Shown: positions 27,378-36,079 of the stretch, one piece after another
How the letters are laid out: every line of letters begins with the position of its first letter
Numbering within the stretch: position 1 is the stretch's first letter
Assembly: GCF_002929275.1 (NCBI RefSeq)
Contig: NZ_PJIK01000014.1
Span: 64,119-128,118, forward strand
Direction: 5' to 3'
DNA from: Arthrobacter sp. ZGTC131
Lineage (GTDB): Bacteria > Actinomycetota > Actinomycetes > Actinomycetales > Micrococcaceae
DNA: 64,000 nucleotides
The notes under the pieces: generated by a model
The model's input: the letters and a program-made list of their open reading frames with translations, nothing else
What the model was told of the DNA's origin: nothing
The model's database searches: none
Translations under genes and position numbers: made by a program

Positions 27378-27453
27378 CCGGCAGCCCGCTGCCCGCCTCG
27401 CCGCCCCAGCGCCGCTGCCCGCCTCGCTGGTGCCCGCCTCGCCGCCCCACTTA

Positions 27454-27540
27454 GTGCGAACGAACACTTGAGGCCCTGGCGCCCGGGGGCTTAACTGTTC
27501 GTTCGCGCTGCTCGGGGCCCTGAAGTGTTCGTTCGCGCTT
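27454..27540. repeat. Intergenic repeat cluster: one direct and two inverted copies
   Basis: GTGCGAACGAACACTTGAGG (27454-27473) occurs on the plus strand, and two related copies occur in inverse orientation: one ending TTCGTTCGCGCT at 27487-27509 and one at 27515-27539 containing GAAGTGTTCGTTCGCGCT. Direct and inverted copies can fold into a strong hairpin and may end transcription of the DHA2 gene. The remainder of the 27378-27691 gap shows no gene. Confidence 0.75.
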
Positions 27541-27691
27541 TCCCGGGAGTATGGGTCGTACTCCGTGGGGATGATCTTCGCCCGCCGATGTTTCGCACGG
27601 GCAACGGATTTCGTAGAGTGGGAAGGCTTAGGATGTCAGACCTGGCTGCTACTACTTCTCTTACCAATTCGCGCTCTCTCCCAAAGGATCC

Positions 27692-29431
27692 GTGAGCATG
27701 CTCGTCACCCTCATACGGCGCTACTCCAAACCGTATATGCCGTACATTTTGGCCGTTATTGCGTTTCAATTGGCGTCCACCATCGCGGCCCTCTACCTGC
27801 CCAGCCTTAATGCCCAGATCATCGACGAAGGCGTGGCTCGCGGCGATACCGACTTCATCTGGCGGACGGGCGGCATCATGCTCGTGGTGGCGTTCATCCA
27901 GGTGGGCACCGCCATCGCAGGCGTGTACTTCGGTTCCAAGACGGCCATGGCTGTGGGGCGCGACCTCCGCCGCGGCGTATTCCGCAAGGTAACCAGCTTC
28001 TCCGCCAAGGATGTCAACACGTTCGGTGCACCCACGCTGATCACCCGCGGCACCAATGACGTCCAGCAGGTGCAGATGCTGGTCCTCATGGGCCTGAACT
28101 TCATGGTCGCCACCCCGATCATGTGCATCGGGGGCATCATCATGGCCCTTCGGGAGGACATCAACCTGTCCTGGCTGGTCTGGGTCTCGGTACCGGTGCT
28201 CATCGTGGTGGTCGGCTACCTCGTGGTCCGCCTGATGCCGCTGTTCCGGTCCATGCAAAAGAAGATCGACCGCATCAACGCGGTTCTGCGCGAACAGATC
28301 ATCGGCATCCGCGTCGTCCGGGCCTTCGTCCGCGAGCCCTACGAGACCGAGCGTTTCGGCGAGGCCAACAAGGAACTGACGGACGTGTCCCTGAAGATTG
28401 GCGCCCTGTTCGTCCTCATGTTCCCGGCCATCGGCATGATCCTCCACCTCTCCACGGCAGCCGTCCTCTGGTTCGGCGGCCAGCGGGTGGACTCCGGCGA
28501 CATGCAGGTCGGCGCCCTGACCGCCTTCCTGCAATACCTGCTCCAGATCCTCATGGCCGTCATGATGGGCACGTTCATGGCCATGATGATTCCCCGCGCG
28601 TCAGTGTGCGCGGACCGCATCGGCGAGGTGCTCGACGTCGAACCCTCCATCCATGACCCCGCCCACCCGGAAGTGCCTGCGGCACTGGAAGGGGTCGTCG
28701 AGTACCGGAACGTCACGTTCGCCTACCCCGGGGCGGAAGCTCCCGTGCTGAGCAACATCAGCTTCACCGCCCGCCCGGGGGAGACCGTGGCGATCATCGG
28801 CTCCACCGGCGCAGGAAAATCCTCCCTGCTGTCGCTGCTGCCCCGTCTGTACGACGTCGCCGAAGGCGAGGTGCTGCTCGACGGCGTTTCCGTCAGCAAG
28901 CTGGACCGTGCCGAGATCACCAGGCGCGTGGCCCTCGTGCCGCAGCGCCCCTACCTGTTCTCCGGAACCATCGAACACAACCTGCGCTTCGGCAAAACCG
29001 AGGCAACCGATGACGAACTCTGGGATGCCCTCCACGTGGCCCAGGGCGACGGATTCGTCCGGGACAAGAAAAACGGCCTCGCGTCCCGCATCGCCCAGGG
29101 CGGCACCAACGTTTCCGGCGGCCAGCGCCAGCGACTGTGCATCGCCCGGGCTTTGGTGACCAAGCCCAAGGTCTACCTCTTTGACGATTCATTCTCGGCT
29201 CTGGACGTCGCAACCGACGCCCGGCTGCGCGCGGCCCTCAAGCGCACCACCGCCGACGCCACCGTGATCATCGTGGCGCAGCGGATCTCCACCATCATTG
29301 AGGCGGACCAGATCCTGGTCCTGGACAACGGCAGGATCGTGGACCGTGGCACGCACGATGAACTGCTGGAAACGTCGCCAACCTACCAGGAAATTGTTGA
29401 GTCCCAGCTGAGCGTGGAGGAAGTGGCATGA
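27692..29431 (+). CDS. Heterodimeric ABC exporter, subunit with degenerate Walker B
   Basis: Half-transporter of the multidrug type, 579 residues: six membrane segments (about 15-310) and one nucleotide-binding domain with Walker A GSTGAGKSS (370-378), a canonical signature VSGGQRQ, and Walker B ending Asp498-Asp499. The catalytic Glu after Walker B is therefore Asp, the mark of the subunit that forms the non-hydrolytic site in pairs such as BmrCD and TM287/288. GTG start at 27692 with AAAGGA five bases away; ATG at 27698 is an alternative. It overlaps the next gene by ATGA. Confidence 0.92.
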   Translation: MSMLVTLIRRYSKPYMPYILAVIAFQLASTIAALYLPSLNAQIIDEGVARGDTDFIWRTGGIMLVVAFIQVGTAIAGVYFGSKTAMAVGRDLRRGVFRKVTSFSAKDVNTFGAPTLITRGTNDVQQVQMLVLMGLNFMVATPIMCIGGIIMALREDINLSWLVWVSVPVLIVVVGYLVVRLMPLFRSMQKKIDRINAVLREQIIGIRVVRAFVREPYETERFGEANKELTDVSLKIGALFVLMFPAIGMILHLSTAAVLWFGGQRVDSGDMQVGALTAFLQYLLQILMAVMMGTFMAMMIPRASVCADRIGEVLDVEPSIHDPAHPEVPAALEGVVEYRNVTFAYPGAEAPVLSNISFTARPGETVAIIGSTGAGKSSLLSLLPRLYDVAEGEVLLDGVSVSKLDRAEITRRVALVPQRPYLFSGTIEHNLRFGKTEATDDELWDALHVAQGDGFVRDKKNGLASRIAQGGTNVSGGQRQRLCIARALVTKPKVYLFDDSFSALDVATDARLRAALKRTTADATVIIVAQRISTIIEADQILVLDNGRIVDRGTHDELLETSPTYQEIVESQLSVEEVA

Positions 29432-31494
29432 CCGCCGACAAGAAGGGCGCACGCCTGGGCAATCCATCCGTCCCGGCCCAGCCGGCCGCGGATGCCGCGG
29501 CGGAGCTGGAGGACGACGACTTCATCGAGGAGGAGTACAAGCCGTCGGAAGCCGACGGCGACATGTTCGGCGGCATGCCCGCGAAGAAGGCCCAGCATTT
29601 CTGGCCCTCCGCCAAACGGCTCATGGGGCTGTTGAAGCCGGAGGCCGTGGGCATCTACATCGTGGTGGCCATGGTCATTGTTTCCGTGGTCCTCAATGTC
29701 ATCGCCCCGAAGGTGCTTGGGCAGGCCATGGACGTCATCTTCGGCGGCGTCGTAGCCAAACAGCTCCCCGCCGGAGTCAGCAAGGACCAGTTCGTCGAGG
29801 GCCTGCGGGCGCAGGGCCAGGACAACTTCGCCGACATGATCTCCCGGATGGAGCTCGTTCCGGGCACCGGCATCGACTTCCAGAAGCTGACCGTCCTGAT
29901 TTCCGCCGTGCTGCTCATGTACTTCGTGGCCAACATCTTCCTGTGGCTGCAGGGCTACGTGCTGAACCGGATTGTCATGAAGGTCATCCGCCAGCTCCGC
30001 GACGACACCGAAAAGAAGCTCAACCGGCTTCCGCTCAACTACTTTGACACCCGCCAGCGCGGCGACGTCCTGTCCAGGGTGACGAACGACGTCGACAACG
30101 TCCAGCAGGCCCTGCAGCAGGCCTTCGCGCAGCTGATCAGCTCGCTGCTGACGGTCATCGGCATCGTCATCATGATGTTCATCGTCTCGTGGCAGCTGGC
30201 CCTAATTGCCCTGATCGCCCTGCCGCTGTCCGGAGTGGCGGCCGGCATGATCGGCGCGCGCAGCCAGAAGCTGTTCTCGGCGCAATGGAAGAACACGGGC
30301 GAGCTCAACGGCCAGATCGAGGAGTCCTTCTCCGGGCACGACCTGGTGCGCGTCTTCGGCCGCGACGCCGACATGCTGGAGCGCTTCGAGGAGCGGAACG
30401 AGGCCCTGTACAAGGCCAGCTTCGGCGCCCAGTTCGTTTCCGGCATCATCTTCCCGGTCATGCAGTTCGTTTCCTACCTGAGCTACGTCGGCATCGCCGT
30501 GGTGGGCGGCCTGCGGGTTGCTTCCGGCGGCATGAGCCTGGGCGACGCCACGGCGTTCATCCAGTACTCGCGAGAGTTCACCCAACCGCTGGGCCAGATG
30601 GCGGGCATGGCCAACATGCTGCAGTCCGGCGTGGCCTCGGCGGAGCGCGTGTTCGAGTTCCTGGACGCGGACGAGCAGGACGCCGAAACCGTCACAGAGC
30701 ACCTGCCGGCCAAGACCGACGGGCACGTGGAATTCCGGAACGTCACCTTCAGCTACACCGAGGACAAGCAGCTCATCGAGAACCTGTCCTTCACCGCCGA
30801 GCCCGGGCACACCGTTGCTATCGTCGGGCCCACCGGTGCCGGCAAGACCACCCTGGTGAACCTCGTCATGCGCTTCTACGAGCTCAACTCGGGTTCCATC
30901 ACGCTGGACGGGGTGGACGTCACGCAGCTGAGCCGGGCCGAACTCCGTTCCAAGGTGGGCATGGTGCTGCAGGATGCCTGGCTGTTCGGCGGCTCCATCT
31001 ACGACAACATCAGGTACGGCAAGCTTGACGCCACCGAGGACCAGATCATGGCCGCGGCCAGGGCCACCTTCGTGGACCGCTTTGTCCGGGCGCTTCCTGA
31101 CGGCTACGACACCGTGATTGACGAGGAAGGCAACAACGTCAGTGCCGGCGAGAAGCAGCTGATCACCATCGCCCGGGCCTTCGTGGCCAACCCGTCCCTG
31201 CTCATCCTGGACGAGGCAACCAGCTCCGTGGACACTCGCACCGAGCTTCTCGTGCAGAAGGCCATGGCGGCGCTGCGCACGGACCGGACCAGCTTTGTGA
31301 TCGCCCACCGGCTCTCCACCATCCGCGATGCCGACACCATCCTGGTGATGGAGAACGGCAAGATCGTGGAGCAGGGCAACCACCAGGCACTCCTGGCGGC
31401 CGAAGGCGCCTACTACCGGCTGTACATGTCCCAGTTCGCCGGCGCGGATGCTGAGGAGACGCCCGTGGACGATTCGACGGCGGTGCACAGCTGA
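29428..31494 (+). CDS. Heterodimeric ABC exporter, subunit with catalytic Glu
   Basis: Partner half-transporter, 688 residues. An acidic N-terminal extension of about 60 residues precedes six membrane segments; an insertion of about 55 residues lies between the first two. The NBD has Walker A at 467-474, Walker B with Asp595-Glu596 intact, but the signature is degenerate (VSAGEKQ, Ser572-Ala-Gly-Glu-Lys instead of SGGQR). With the first subunit this yields one consensus and one degenerate ATP site, the standard arrangement for asymmetric exporters. Substrate unknown; drug or lipid export is likely. Confidence 0.92.
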   Translation: MTADKKGARLGNPSVPAQPAADAAAELEDDDFIEEEYKPSEADGDMFGGMPAKKAQHFWPSAKRLMGLLKPEAVGIYIVVAMVIVSVVLNVIAPKVLGQAMDVIFGGVVAKQLPAGVSKDQFVEGLRAQGQDNFADMISRMELVPGTGIDFQKLTVLISAVLLMYFVANIFLWLQGYVLNRIVMKVIRQLRDDTEKKLNRLPLNYFDTRQRGDVLSRVTNDVDNVQQALQQAFAQLISSLLTVIGIVIMMFIVSWQLALIALIALPLSGVAAGMIGARSQKLFSAQWKNTGELNGQIEESFSGHDLVRVFGRDADMLERFEERNEALYKASFGAQFVSGIIFPVMQFVSYLSYVGIAVVGGLRVASGGMSLGDATAFIQYSREFTQPLGQMAGMANMLQSGVASAERVFEFLDADEQDAETVTEHLPAKTDGHVEFRNVTFSYTEDKQLIENLSFTAEPGHTVAIVGPTGAGKTTLVNLVMRFYELNSGSITLDGVDVTQLSRAELRSKVGMVLQDAWLFGGSIYDNIRYGKLDATEDQIMAAARATFVDRFVRALPDGYDTVIDEEGNNVSAGEKQLITIARAFVANPSLLILDEATSSVDTRTELLVQKAMAALRTDRTSFVIAHRLSTIRDADTILVMENGKIVEQGNHQALLAAEGAYYRLYMSQFAGADAEETPVDDSTAVHS

Positions 31495-31535
31495 GCGCGG
31501 CCGGGCCCGGAAGCACCGACCCCCGGCGCATCGAG

Positions 31536-31976
31536 GTGCTCGTGCCGATGCGCTGGGGCGACATGGACGCTTACGGGCACATCAACAACGTGCAAATTGT
31601 CCGCATGCTGGAGGAAGCCCGCATCGGCGCCTTCGGCCCTCCCCGCGGCACAGGGCTGCCCGGCGTGGATCCCCACGTCTCGCTGTTCAACGATGTTCCC
31701 GAGGGCACCCTGGCGCTCATCGTGGACCACCGCATCCGGTATGTTAAGACGCTCGAGTACCGCAACGTGCCCGCGGTGGTCCAGGTGTGGATCGGCGCCG
31801 TCAAGGGCGCGAGCTTCGACATTCACTACCTTGTGCAGGACCCCGTAACTGGCGAGGATTGTGTGAAAGCCTCCAGTCATCTCGCCTTCGTTGAGGAGGC
31901 CACCGGAAGGGTCCTGAGGCTGACGCCGGAGCAGAAGCAGCGGCTGGAGCCCTTCACCGAACGCAGGGAACCCTGA
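31536..31976 (+). CDS. Acyl-CoA thioesterase, 4HBT hotdog fold
   Basis: Single hotdog domain of 146 residues. RWGDMDAYGHINNVQIVRMLEEARIG holds the catalytic Asp and the NN motif of the FadM/YbgC-type thioesterases. The GTG at 31536 is the first usual start, though homologous proteins typically begin a few residues earlier; translation could begin nearer the TGA of the exporter gene (31492-31494), through coupling. The natural acyl substrate is unknown. Confidence 0.85.
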   Translation: MLVPMRWGDMDAYGHINNVQIVRMLEEARIGAFGPPRGTGLPGVDPHVSLFNDVPEGTLALIVDHRIRYVKTLEYRNVPAVVQVWIGAVKGASFDIHYLVQDPVTGEDCVKASSHLAFVEEATGRVLRLTPEQKQRLEPFTERREP

Positions 31977-31998
31977 CCGTGGAAAAGGAGCCGAAGCT

Positions 31999-32241
31999 GT
32001 GAAACAGAAGAAGAAATCCTGGAAGGACATGCCTCCGGCCGCGCGCATCGGGACAGTCATCGTGGGCGCGCTGCAGCTGGCGTTCCTCGCCGCCGCCCAG
32101 CGGGACATTTCCCGCCGGCCGGCCGAGCAGATCCGCGGTTCCAAGGCCGTCTGGCGGATGGTGACGCTGATCAACTTCATCGGCCCCGGCAGCTACTTCG
32201 CGTTCGGCCGGAAGCCGCTGCCGCAGCCTACCCGGAAGTAG
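31999..32241 (+). CDS. Small membrane protein, PLDc_N-like, 80 aa
   Basis: GTG start with AAAGGAG eight bases upstream, 22 bases after the thioesterase. Two hydrophobic stretches (about 17-34 and 54-69) flank a basic loop; the last part, IRGSKAVWRMVTLINFIGPGSYFAFGRK, resembles the phospholipase D N-terminal-type two-helix membrane domain common in actinobacteria. Function unknown. Confidence 0.75.
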   Translation: MKQKKKSWKDMPPAARIGTVIVGALQLAFLAAAQRDISRRPAEQIRGSKAVWRMVTLINFIGPGSYFAFGRKPLPQPTRK

Positions 32242-32295
32242 TTTCCCCGACGGGCATGGTGCCGGCGTTCAGCTTAAGCCTGTAAATTTGAAGCC

Positions 32296-34527
32296 ATGAC
32301 CCCCGCCACAAAGCCTGCCATGCACCGTGCCCTCGGAATCTCCAAAGAAATCGAAGACGCAGCATGGTTCGTACTGGGGGCCGGGCTCCAAGGCAAGGCC
32401 TCGGCTCTGGACGGCCGCACCCAGACATGGACGTCGGACGCCGCCGGGGAGGTCCTGGAACGGCTGCAGCGCGGAGTGGCGGACGCCAAGGCGCCCATGA
32501 TGACCAACCTGCGGCACAACCTCGAGGACGCCTCGCGCGCGGCGAAGCAGCTGGCCGTGGAACTCCTGTTCCTCCAGTCGCTGCCGTTGGCGCACGAGGT
32601 GAAGTCGCTCAAGGTCAAGCGGGCACGGGTCGCCGAAGCAGCGTCGTGGCTGGAGCCCGCGCTCGAGCTTCCGGACGAGCTCTACAAGGGCATGACCGAC
32701 CACGGCGTCATCCGGGACCGGACGGCCGAGTTCAACTGGACCATCTGGGACCACCTGAAGTGGCTTTGCCGGTTTGTGCAGCACGTGGACCAGCAGCCTA
32801 CTCCCGCCATCAACAAGGCGCTGAAGGATCCCCTGGCCTTCCACCTGCTGGCCGCCGGAACACCCGGGGACCAGCCCGCCATCCGGCGGAGTGTCGAATA
32901 CCTGGCCTGGCCCAGCTACTTCGAACCCGTGGTGGCCGACGTCGAACGCCAGGAGATCCGGGACGCCTTCGCCTCCCTGGTGGGCGGTGCCAAGGGGGAC
33001 AGCGACGAAGAAATCACCGCCGACATCCGCCGCATCCGCCTGCACCTCGACGAGCAGGCAGGCCAGCGCATCGACTGGTACTCCCGGCAGCTGGTCAGCC
33101 AGTGGCGCAAGGTGGGAGATCCGGGCCGCCGGGCCTGGCTGCTGCGCACTCACCACGACAACGCCGAACTCCTCACCGCCTGGCAGGACGAGGAAAAGGT
33201 CACCCTCGGCGTCGAACACCTCCGCCTGCTGGACGCCGGCGTTACAGCCGGGCTGGTCCAGCACGCCGTGGACGAGGACTACAAACACCTCGGCTACGTG
33301 GAGCGGGAGGACACCAAGACGGCGGTCTTCGCCTTCCTGACCGTCATGAAGCCGGGCGACCTGGCGCTCTACCAGAGCTCCGGGGCGGTCCGGATCGGCG
33401 TCGTCCTGGGGGAGCCGGACCACAACGGGGACAGCCGCCGGATGCGCCGCAAGGTCCGCTGGTTCGATGAAGCCCACGCCACGGCCGATCTGCCGCGCCA
33501 TGTCCAGCGCCAGCTCGCCACGCCCGGCATCGTCGTCGACGTCACCCGCGTGGTGCAGGCGCTTCAGGCGCTGGTGCCCGCTGAAGCGGAAACGGAGCCC
33601 GACGGCGGCACCGAACCGGCCGCCGTCGTCGCCCCCGTACAGGAAGGGTTCCGTCCTCTGACGCGCGAGTTCGCGGACTCGCTCCACATGGACCTGGACC
33701 CGCTGCAGGAGATCGCCGAGCTGCTGGAGGAAAACCGCCAGCTGGTGCTCTACGGTCCGCCGGGAACCGGCAAGACCTTCCTCGCCAAGCATCTGGCCGC
33801 CGAGCTCGCGCGGGACAGCACCGACGAGCGCGTGAAGCTGGTGCAGTTCCACCCCTCCTACGCGTACGAGGACTTCTTCGAGGGCTACCGGCCGGACAAG
33901 ACGGATGAGGGCCAGGTGTCCTTCAAGCTGGTCGCCGGGCCGCTGCGCCGGCTGGCCGAGGAGGCCGCAAAGCCCGGCAACGAATCCAAGCCCTACTTCC
34001 TCATCATCGACGAGATGAACCGCGCCAACCTGGCCAAGGTGTTCGGCGAGCTGTACTTCCTGCTGGAGTACCGCGACGACCGCATCTACCTGCAGTACAG
34101 CCCCAACGAGCCGTTTACGCTTCCGGACAACCTGTACATCATCGGCACCATGAACACGGCGGACCGCTCCATCGCCATGATGGATGCCGCCATCCGCCGC
34201 CGCTTCGCGTTCATTGAGCTGCACCCCAAGACCGAGCCGGTGAAGGGGTCGCTGCTGCGGTTCCTGGAGGCACGGCAGCTGGACACCACCCCCGCACTGC
34301 TGCTGGACGCGCTCAACGATGCGATCGACGAGTGGGACCGCGACCTCATGATCGGCCCGTCCTACTTCATGAAGAAGGCCGCCCAGACACCTGCCGGCCT
34401 GCGCCGGATCTGGAAGTACGAGCTCATGCCCCTGCTCGAGGAGCACTACCACGGGCAGCTGAACCGCGCGCAGCTCGAGGAACGCTTCGGGCTGGACCAG
34501 CTGCTGGGACGCCTTGCGGCTCGCTAG
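32296..34527 (+). CDS. McrB-like GTPase/AAA+ protein with EVE-like domain
   Basis: 743 residues. The C-terminal AAA+ domain is of the McrB type: Walker A GPPGTGKT (487-494), Walker B with IIDEMNRAN (Asp572) and the signature MNTADRS starting at Met619. E. coli McrB binds methylcytosine through an N-terminal DUF3578 domain; here that domain is absent and residues about 325-420 (AFLTVMKPGDLALYQSSGAV, then IGVVLGEP and KVRWFDE) resemble an EVE/PUA-like fold, which reads modified bases in other McrBC systems. Residues 1-320 are helical and not recognised. Leaderless start: TAAATT (32283-32288). It overlaps the McrC gene by 14 bases. Confidence 0.85.
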   Translation: MTPATKPAMHRALGISKEIEDAAWFVLGAGLQGKASALDGRTQTWTSDAAGEVLERLQRGVADAKAPMMTNLRHNLEDASRAAKQLAVELLFLQSLPLAHEVKSLKVKRARVAEAASWLEPALELPDELYKGMTDHGVIRDRTAEFNWTIWDHLKWLCRFVQHVDQQPTPAINKALKDPLAFHLLAAGTPGDQPAIRRSVEYLAWPSYFEPVVADVERQEIRDAFASLVGGAKGDSDEEITADIRRIRLHLDEQAGQRIDWYSRQLVSQWRKVGDPGRRAWLLRTHHDNAELLTAWQDEEKVTLGVEHLRLLDAGVTAGLVQHAVDEDYKHLGYVEREDTKTAVFAFLTVMKPGDLALYQSSGAVRIGVVLGEPDHNGDSRRMRRKVRWFDEAHATADLPRHVQRQLATPGIVVDVTRVVQALQALVPAEAETEPDGGTEPAAVVAPVQEGFRPLTREFADSLHMDLDPLQEIAELLEENRQLVLYGPPGTGKTFLAKHLAAELARDSTDERVKLVQFHPSYAYEDFFEGYRPDKTDEGQVSFKLVAGPLRRLAEEAAKPGNESKPYFLIIDEMNRANLAKVFGELYFLLEYRDDRIYLQYSPNEPFTLPDNLYIIGTMNTADRSIAMMDAAIRRRFAFIELHPKTEPVKGSLLRFLEARQLDTTPALLLDALNDAIDEWDRDLMIGPSYFMKKAAQTPAGLRRIWKYELMPLLEEHYHGQLNRAQLEERFGLDQLLGRLAAR

Positions 34528-35773
34528 TACCGCAGGCGGCCGCGGCCGCCCGGTCGCCGTGCCCCGGCACATTGTGGTAGACGAGCTGTCCCGCGGCGTG
34601 GTGGAGAAGCTGGATGCTGCCAGCGCGGCTTCGCTGAACGCCAGCGGCCTCGCGAAGGCCTCGCCCATGGGCATGGGGCTCTACCGGATCGAGCCGGTGG
34701 GCATGGTGGGATCCGTGCGGACGCCGCTAGTGCAGCTCGACGTGCGGCCCAAGGGCAGGCTGGGGCTCAGCCGGCTGCTCTTCCTCCTCGGTTACGCCGG
34801 GAACCAGGGGTTCGGCGACGATCCCGTGGCCGCAGCCGAGGACACGGAGCTGTGGAGTGCGTTGGCGGCTTCCCTCGCGCAACTTGCCGAACGTGCCTTG
34901 CAGCGCGGCGTGCTGCAGGGCTACCTCACCGTGGACGAGTCCCTCAGGACGGTGAAGGGCCGGATCCGCATCTCCGACCAGATTTCGCGGCGGCCGGGCA
35001 TGCTGGTGCCATTGGAGGTGTCCTACGACGAATTCACCGAGGACATCGCGGAGAACCGGATCCTGCGCGCCGCCCTGGACCGCATGTCCCGCGTCCCGGG
35101 GGTGCGGCCCGACGTCCTCAGCCGCCTGCGGCAGCTCAAGGGAAAGCTCGACGCCGCCACCCGCCTCCAGCCCGGCGCCCCGCTACCGCCGTGGCGGGCC
35201 AGCAGAATGAACACCCGGTACCATGCCGCGCTCCGGCTGGCCGAGGTGATCCTCCGCAACGCTTCGGCCGAAGCAGGGGAAGGCCAGCAGCAGACGGCCT
35301 CCTTCGTGGTGGACATGGGCCAGGTCTTCGAGGACTTCGTCGGCGCGGCGCTGCGGCAGGCCATGGCGGCGTTCCCTGGTGAGATGAGGCTGCAGTACAA
35401 CGCCATGCTGAATGAGGCCGTCCGGGATTCGGACCGGCTGACAGTGCGGCCCGATGCCGTGCACCTGCTCGGCGGCCGGCCCGTGGTGGTGTACGACGCG
35501 CAGTACCGGGCACGCTCGGACCAGGGAGCATCGCTCTCGGCGGACCACTTCCAGATGCTGGCCTACTGCACGGCGCTGCGCGTGCCCACAGCCTGGCTGA
35601 TCTATGCCGGGGCAGGGGAGATGAAGCTGAGGCGGATCCTCAACACGGACATCGACATTGTGGAGTTTCCGCTGGACCTTTCGCTGCCGCCGTCGGAGAT
35701 TCTGGCCGCCCTAGCGGATTTGGCTGAGCAGTCCTGGGGCGAAGTGGTCCGGCAGGCGAGCATCACCCGCTAG
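34514..35773 (+). CDS. mcrC: McrC-like nuclease subunit (altered PD-(D/E)XK motif)
   Basis: 419 residues; the N-terminal beta-rich domain contacts McrB in the known complex and the C-terminal part is a PD-(D/E)XK nuclease. The order is right: a helix with a conserved Glu (MGQVFEDFVGAALRQ), Pro-Asp314, then VVVYDAQYRA with Asp328. The expected catalytic lysine two residues after that Asp is Gln330 (codon CAG), so the site reads D-X13-DAQ instead of DAK. Either the lysine has moved, or the enzyme is weak or inactive. TTG start overlapping mcrB; a GTG at 34559 is an alternative. Confidence 0.87.
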   Translation: MRLASTAGGRGRPVAVPRHIVVDELSRGVVEKLDAASAASLNASGLAKASPMGMGLYRIEPVGMVGSVRTPLVQLDVRPKGRLGLSRLLFLLGYAGNQGFGDDPVAAAEDTELWSALAASLAQLAERALQRGVLQGYLTVDESLRTVKGRIRISDQISRRPGMLVPLEVSYDEFTEDIAENRILRAALDRMSRVPGVRPDVLSRLRQLKGKLDAATRLQPGAPLPPWRASRMNTRYHAALRLAEVILRNASAEAGEGQQQTASFVVDMGQVFEDFVGAALRQAMAAFPGEMRLQYNAMLNEAVRDSDRLTVRPDAVHLLGGRPVVVYDAQYRARSDQGASLSADHFQMLAYCTALRVPTAWLIYAGAGEMKLRRILNTDIDIVEFPLDLSLPPSEILAALADLAEQSWGEVVRQASITR

Positions 35774-36038
35774 GCGGATTCCGGCTCAGGATCGTCGGGC
35801 TGGCAGTGCAGGGCCAACAGGTGATCGAGGAGGGCCTGAGGTATCGCAGTTCCACTGGCATCAGTTCCTGCGACATGTCATTCTCCCGAGCCATCTGGCA
35901 ATTCAGGTGCGATTTCCGCGAGATGTGTTGCTTCTCGTTCCTGATAATTTGCCGCTTTTGATTATCTAAGCTTCGACTACTCGTCCGGCTAATTTCGCGG
36001 GCCCAAACGGATGGAACACCTTTGAAACCATAATGGGG
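35774..36038. other. Intergenic stretch, no gene seen
   Basis: The first half of the 306-base gap between mcrC and the TetR gene is unusually AT-rich for this window around 35930-35990. I see no credible reading frame, repeat or RNA. Confidence 0.5.
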
Positions 36039-36072
36039 GACAGACAAGTCTGTCTCGCTTTTGGGATAGACT
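36039..36072 (+). promoter_or_regulatory. TetR promoter with perfect palindrome
   Basis: GACAGACAAGTCTGTC (36039-36054) is a perfect 7-base dyad with an AA centre, a typical TetR operator form. TAGACT (36067-36072) lies seven bases before the TetR ATG, so the message is probably leaderless and the operator covers the -35 region. Confidence 0.7.
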
Positions 36073-36079
36073 ATTAATA

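Noticed and set aside
32269-34674. 801-codon open frame on the minus strand opposite mcrB
   Set aside because: Mirror of the GC-rich third positions of mcrB; no motif, no start signal, Gly/Val/Leu-rich translation.
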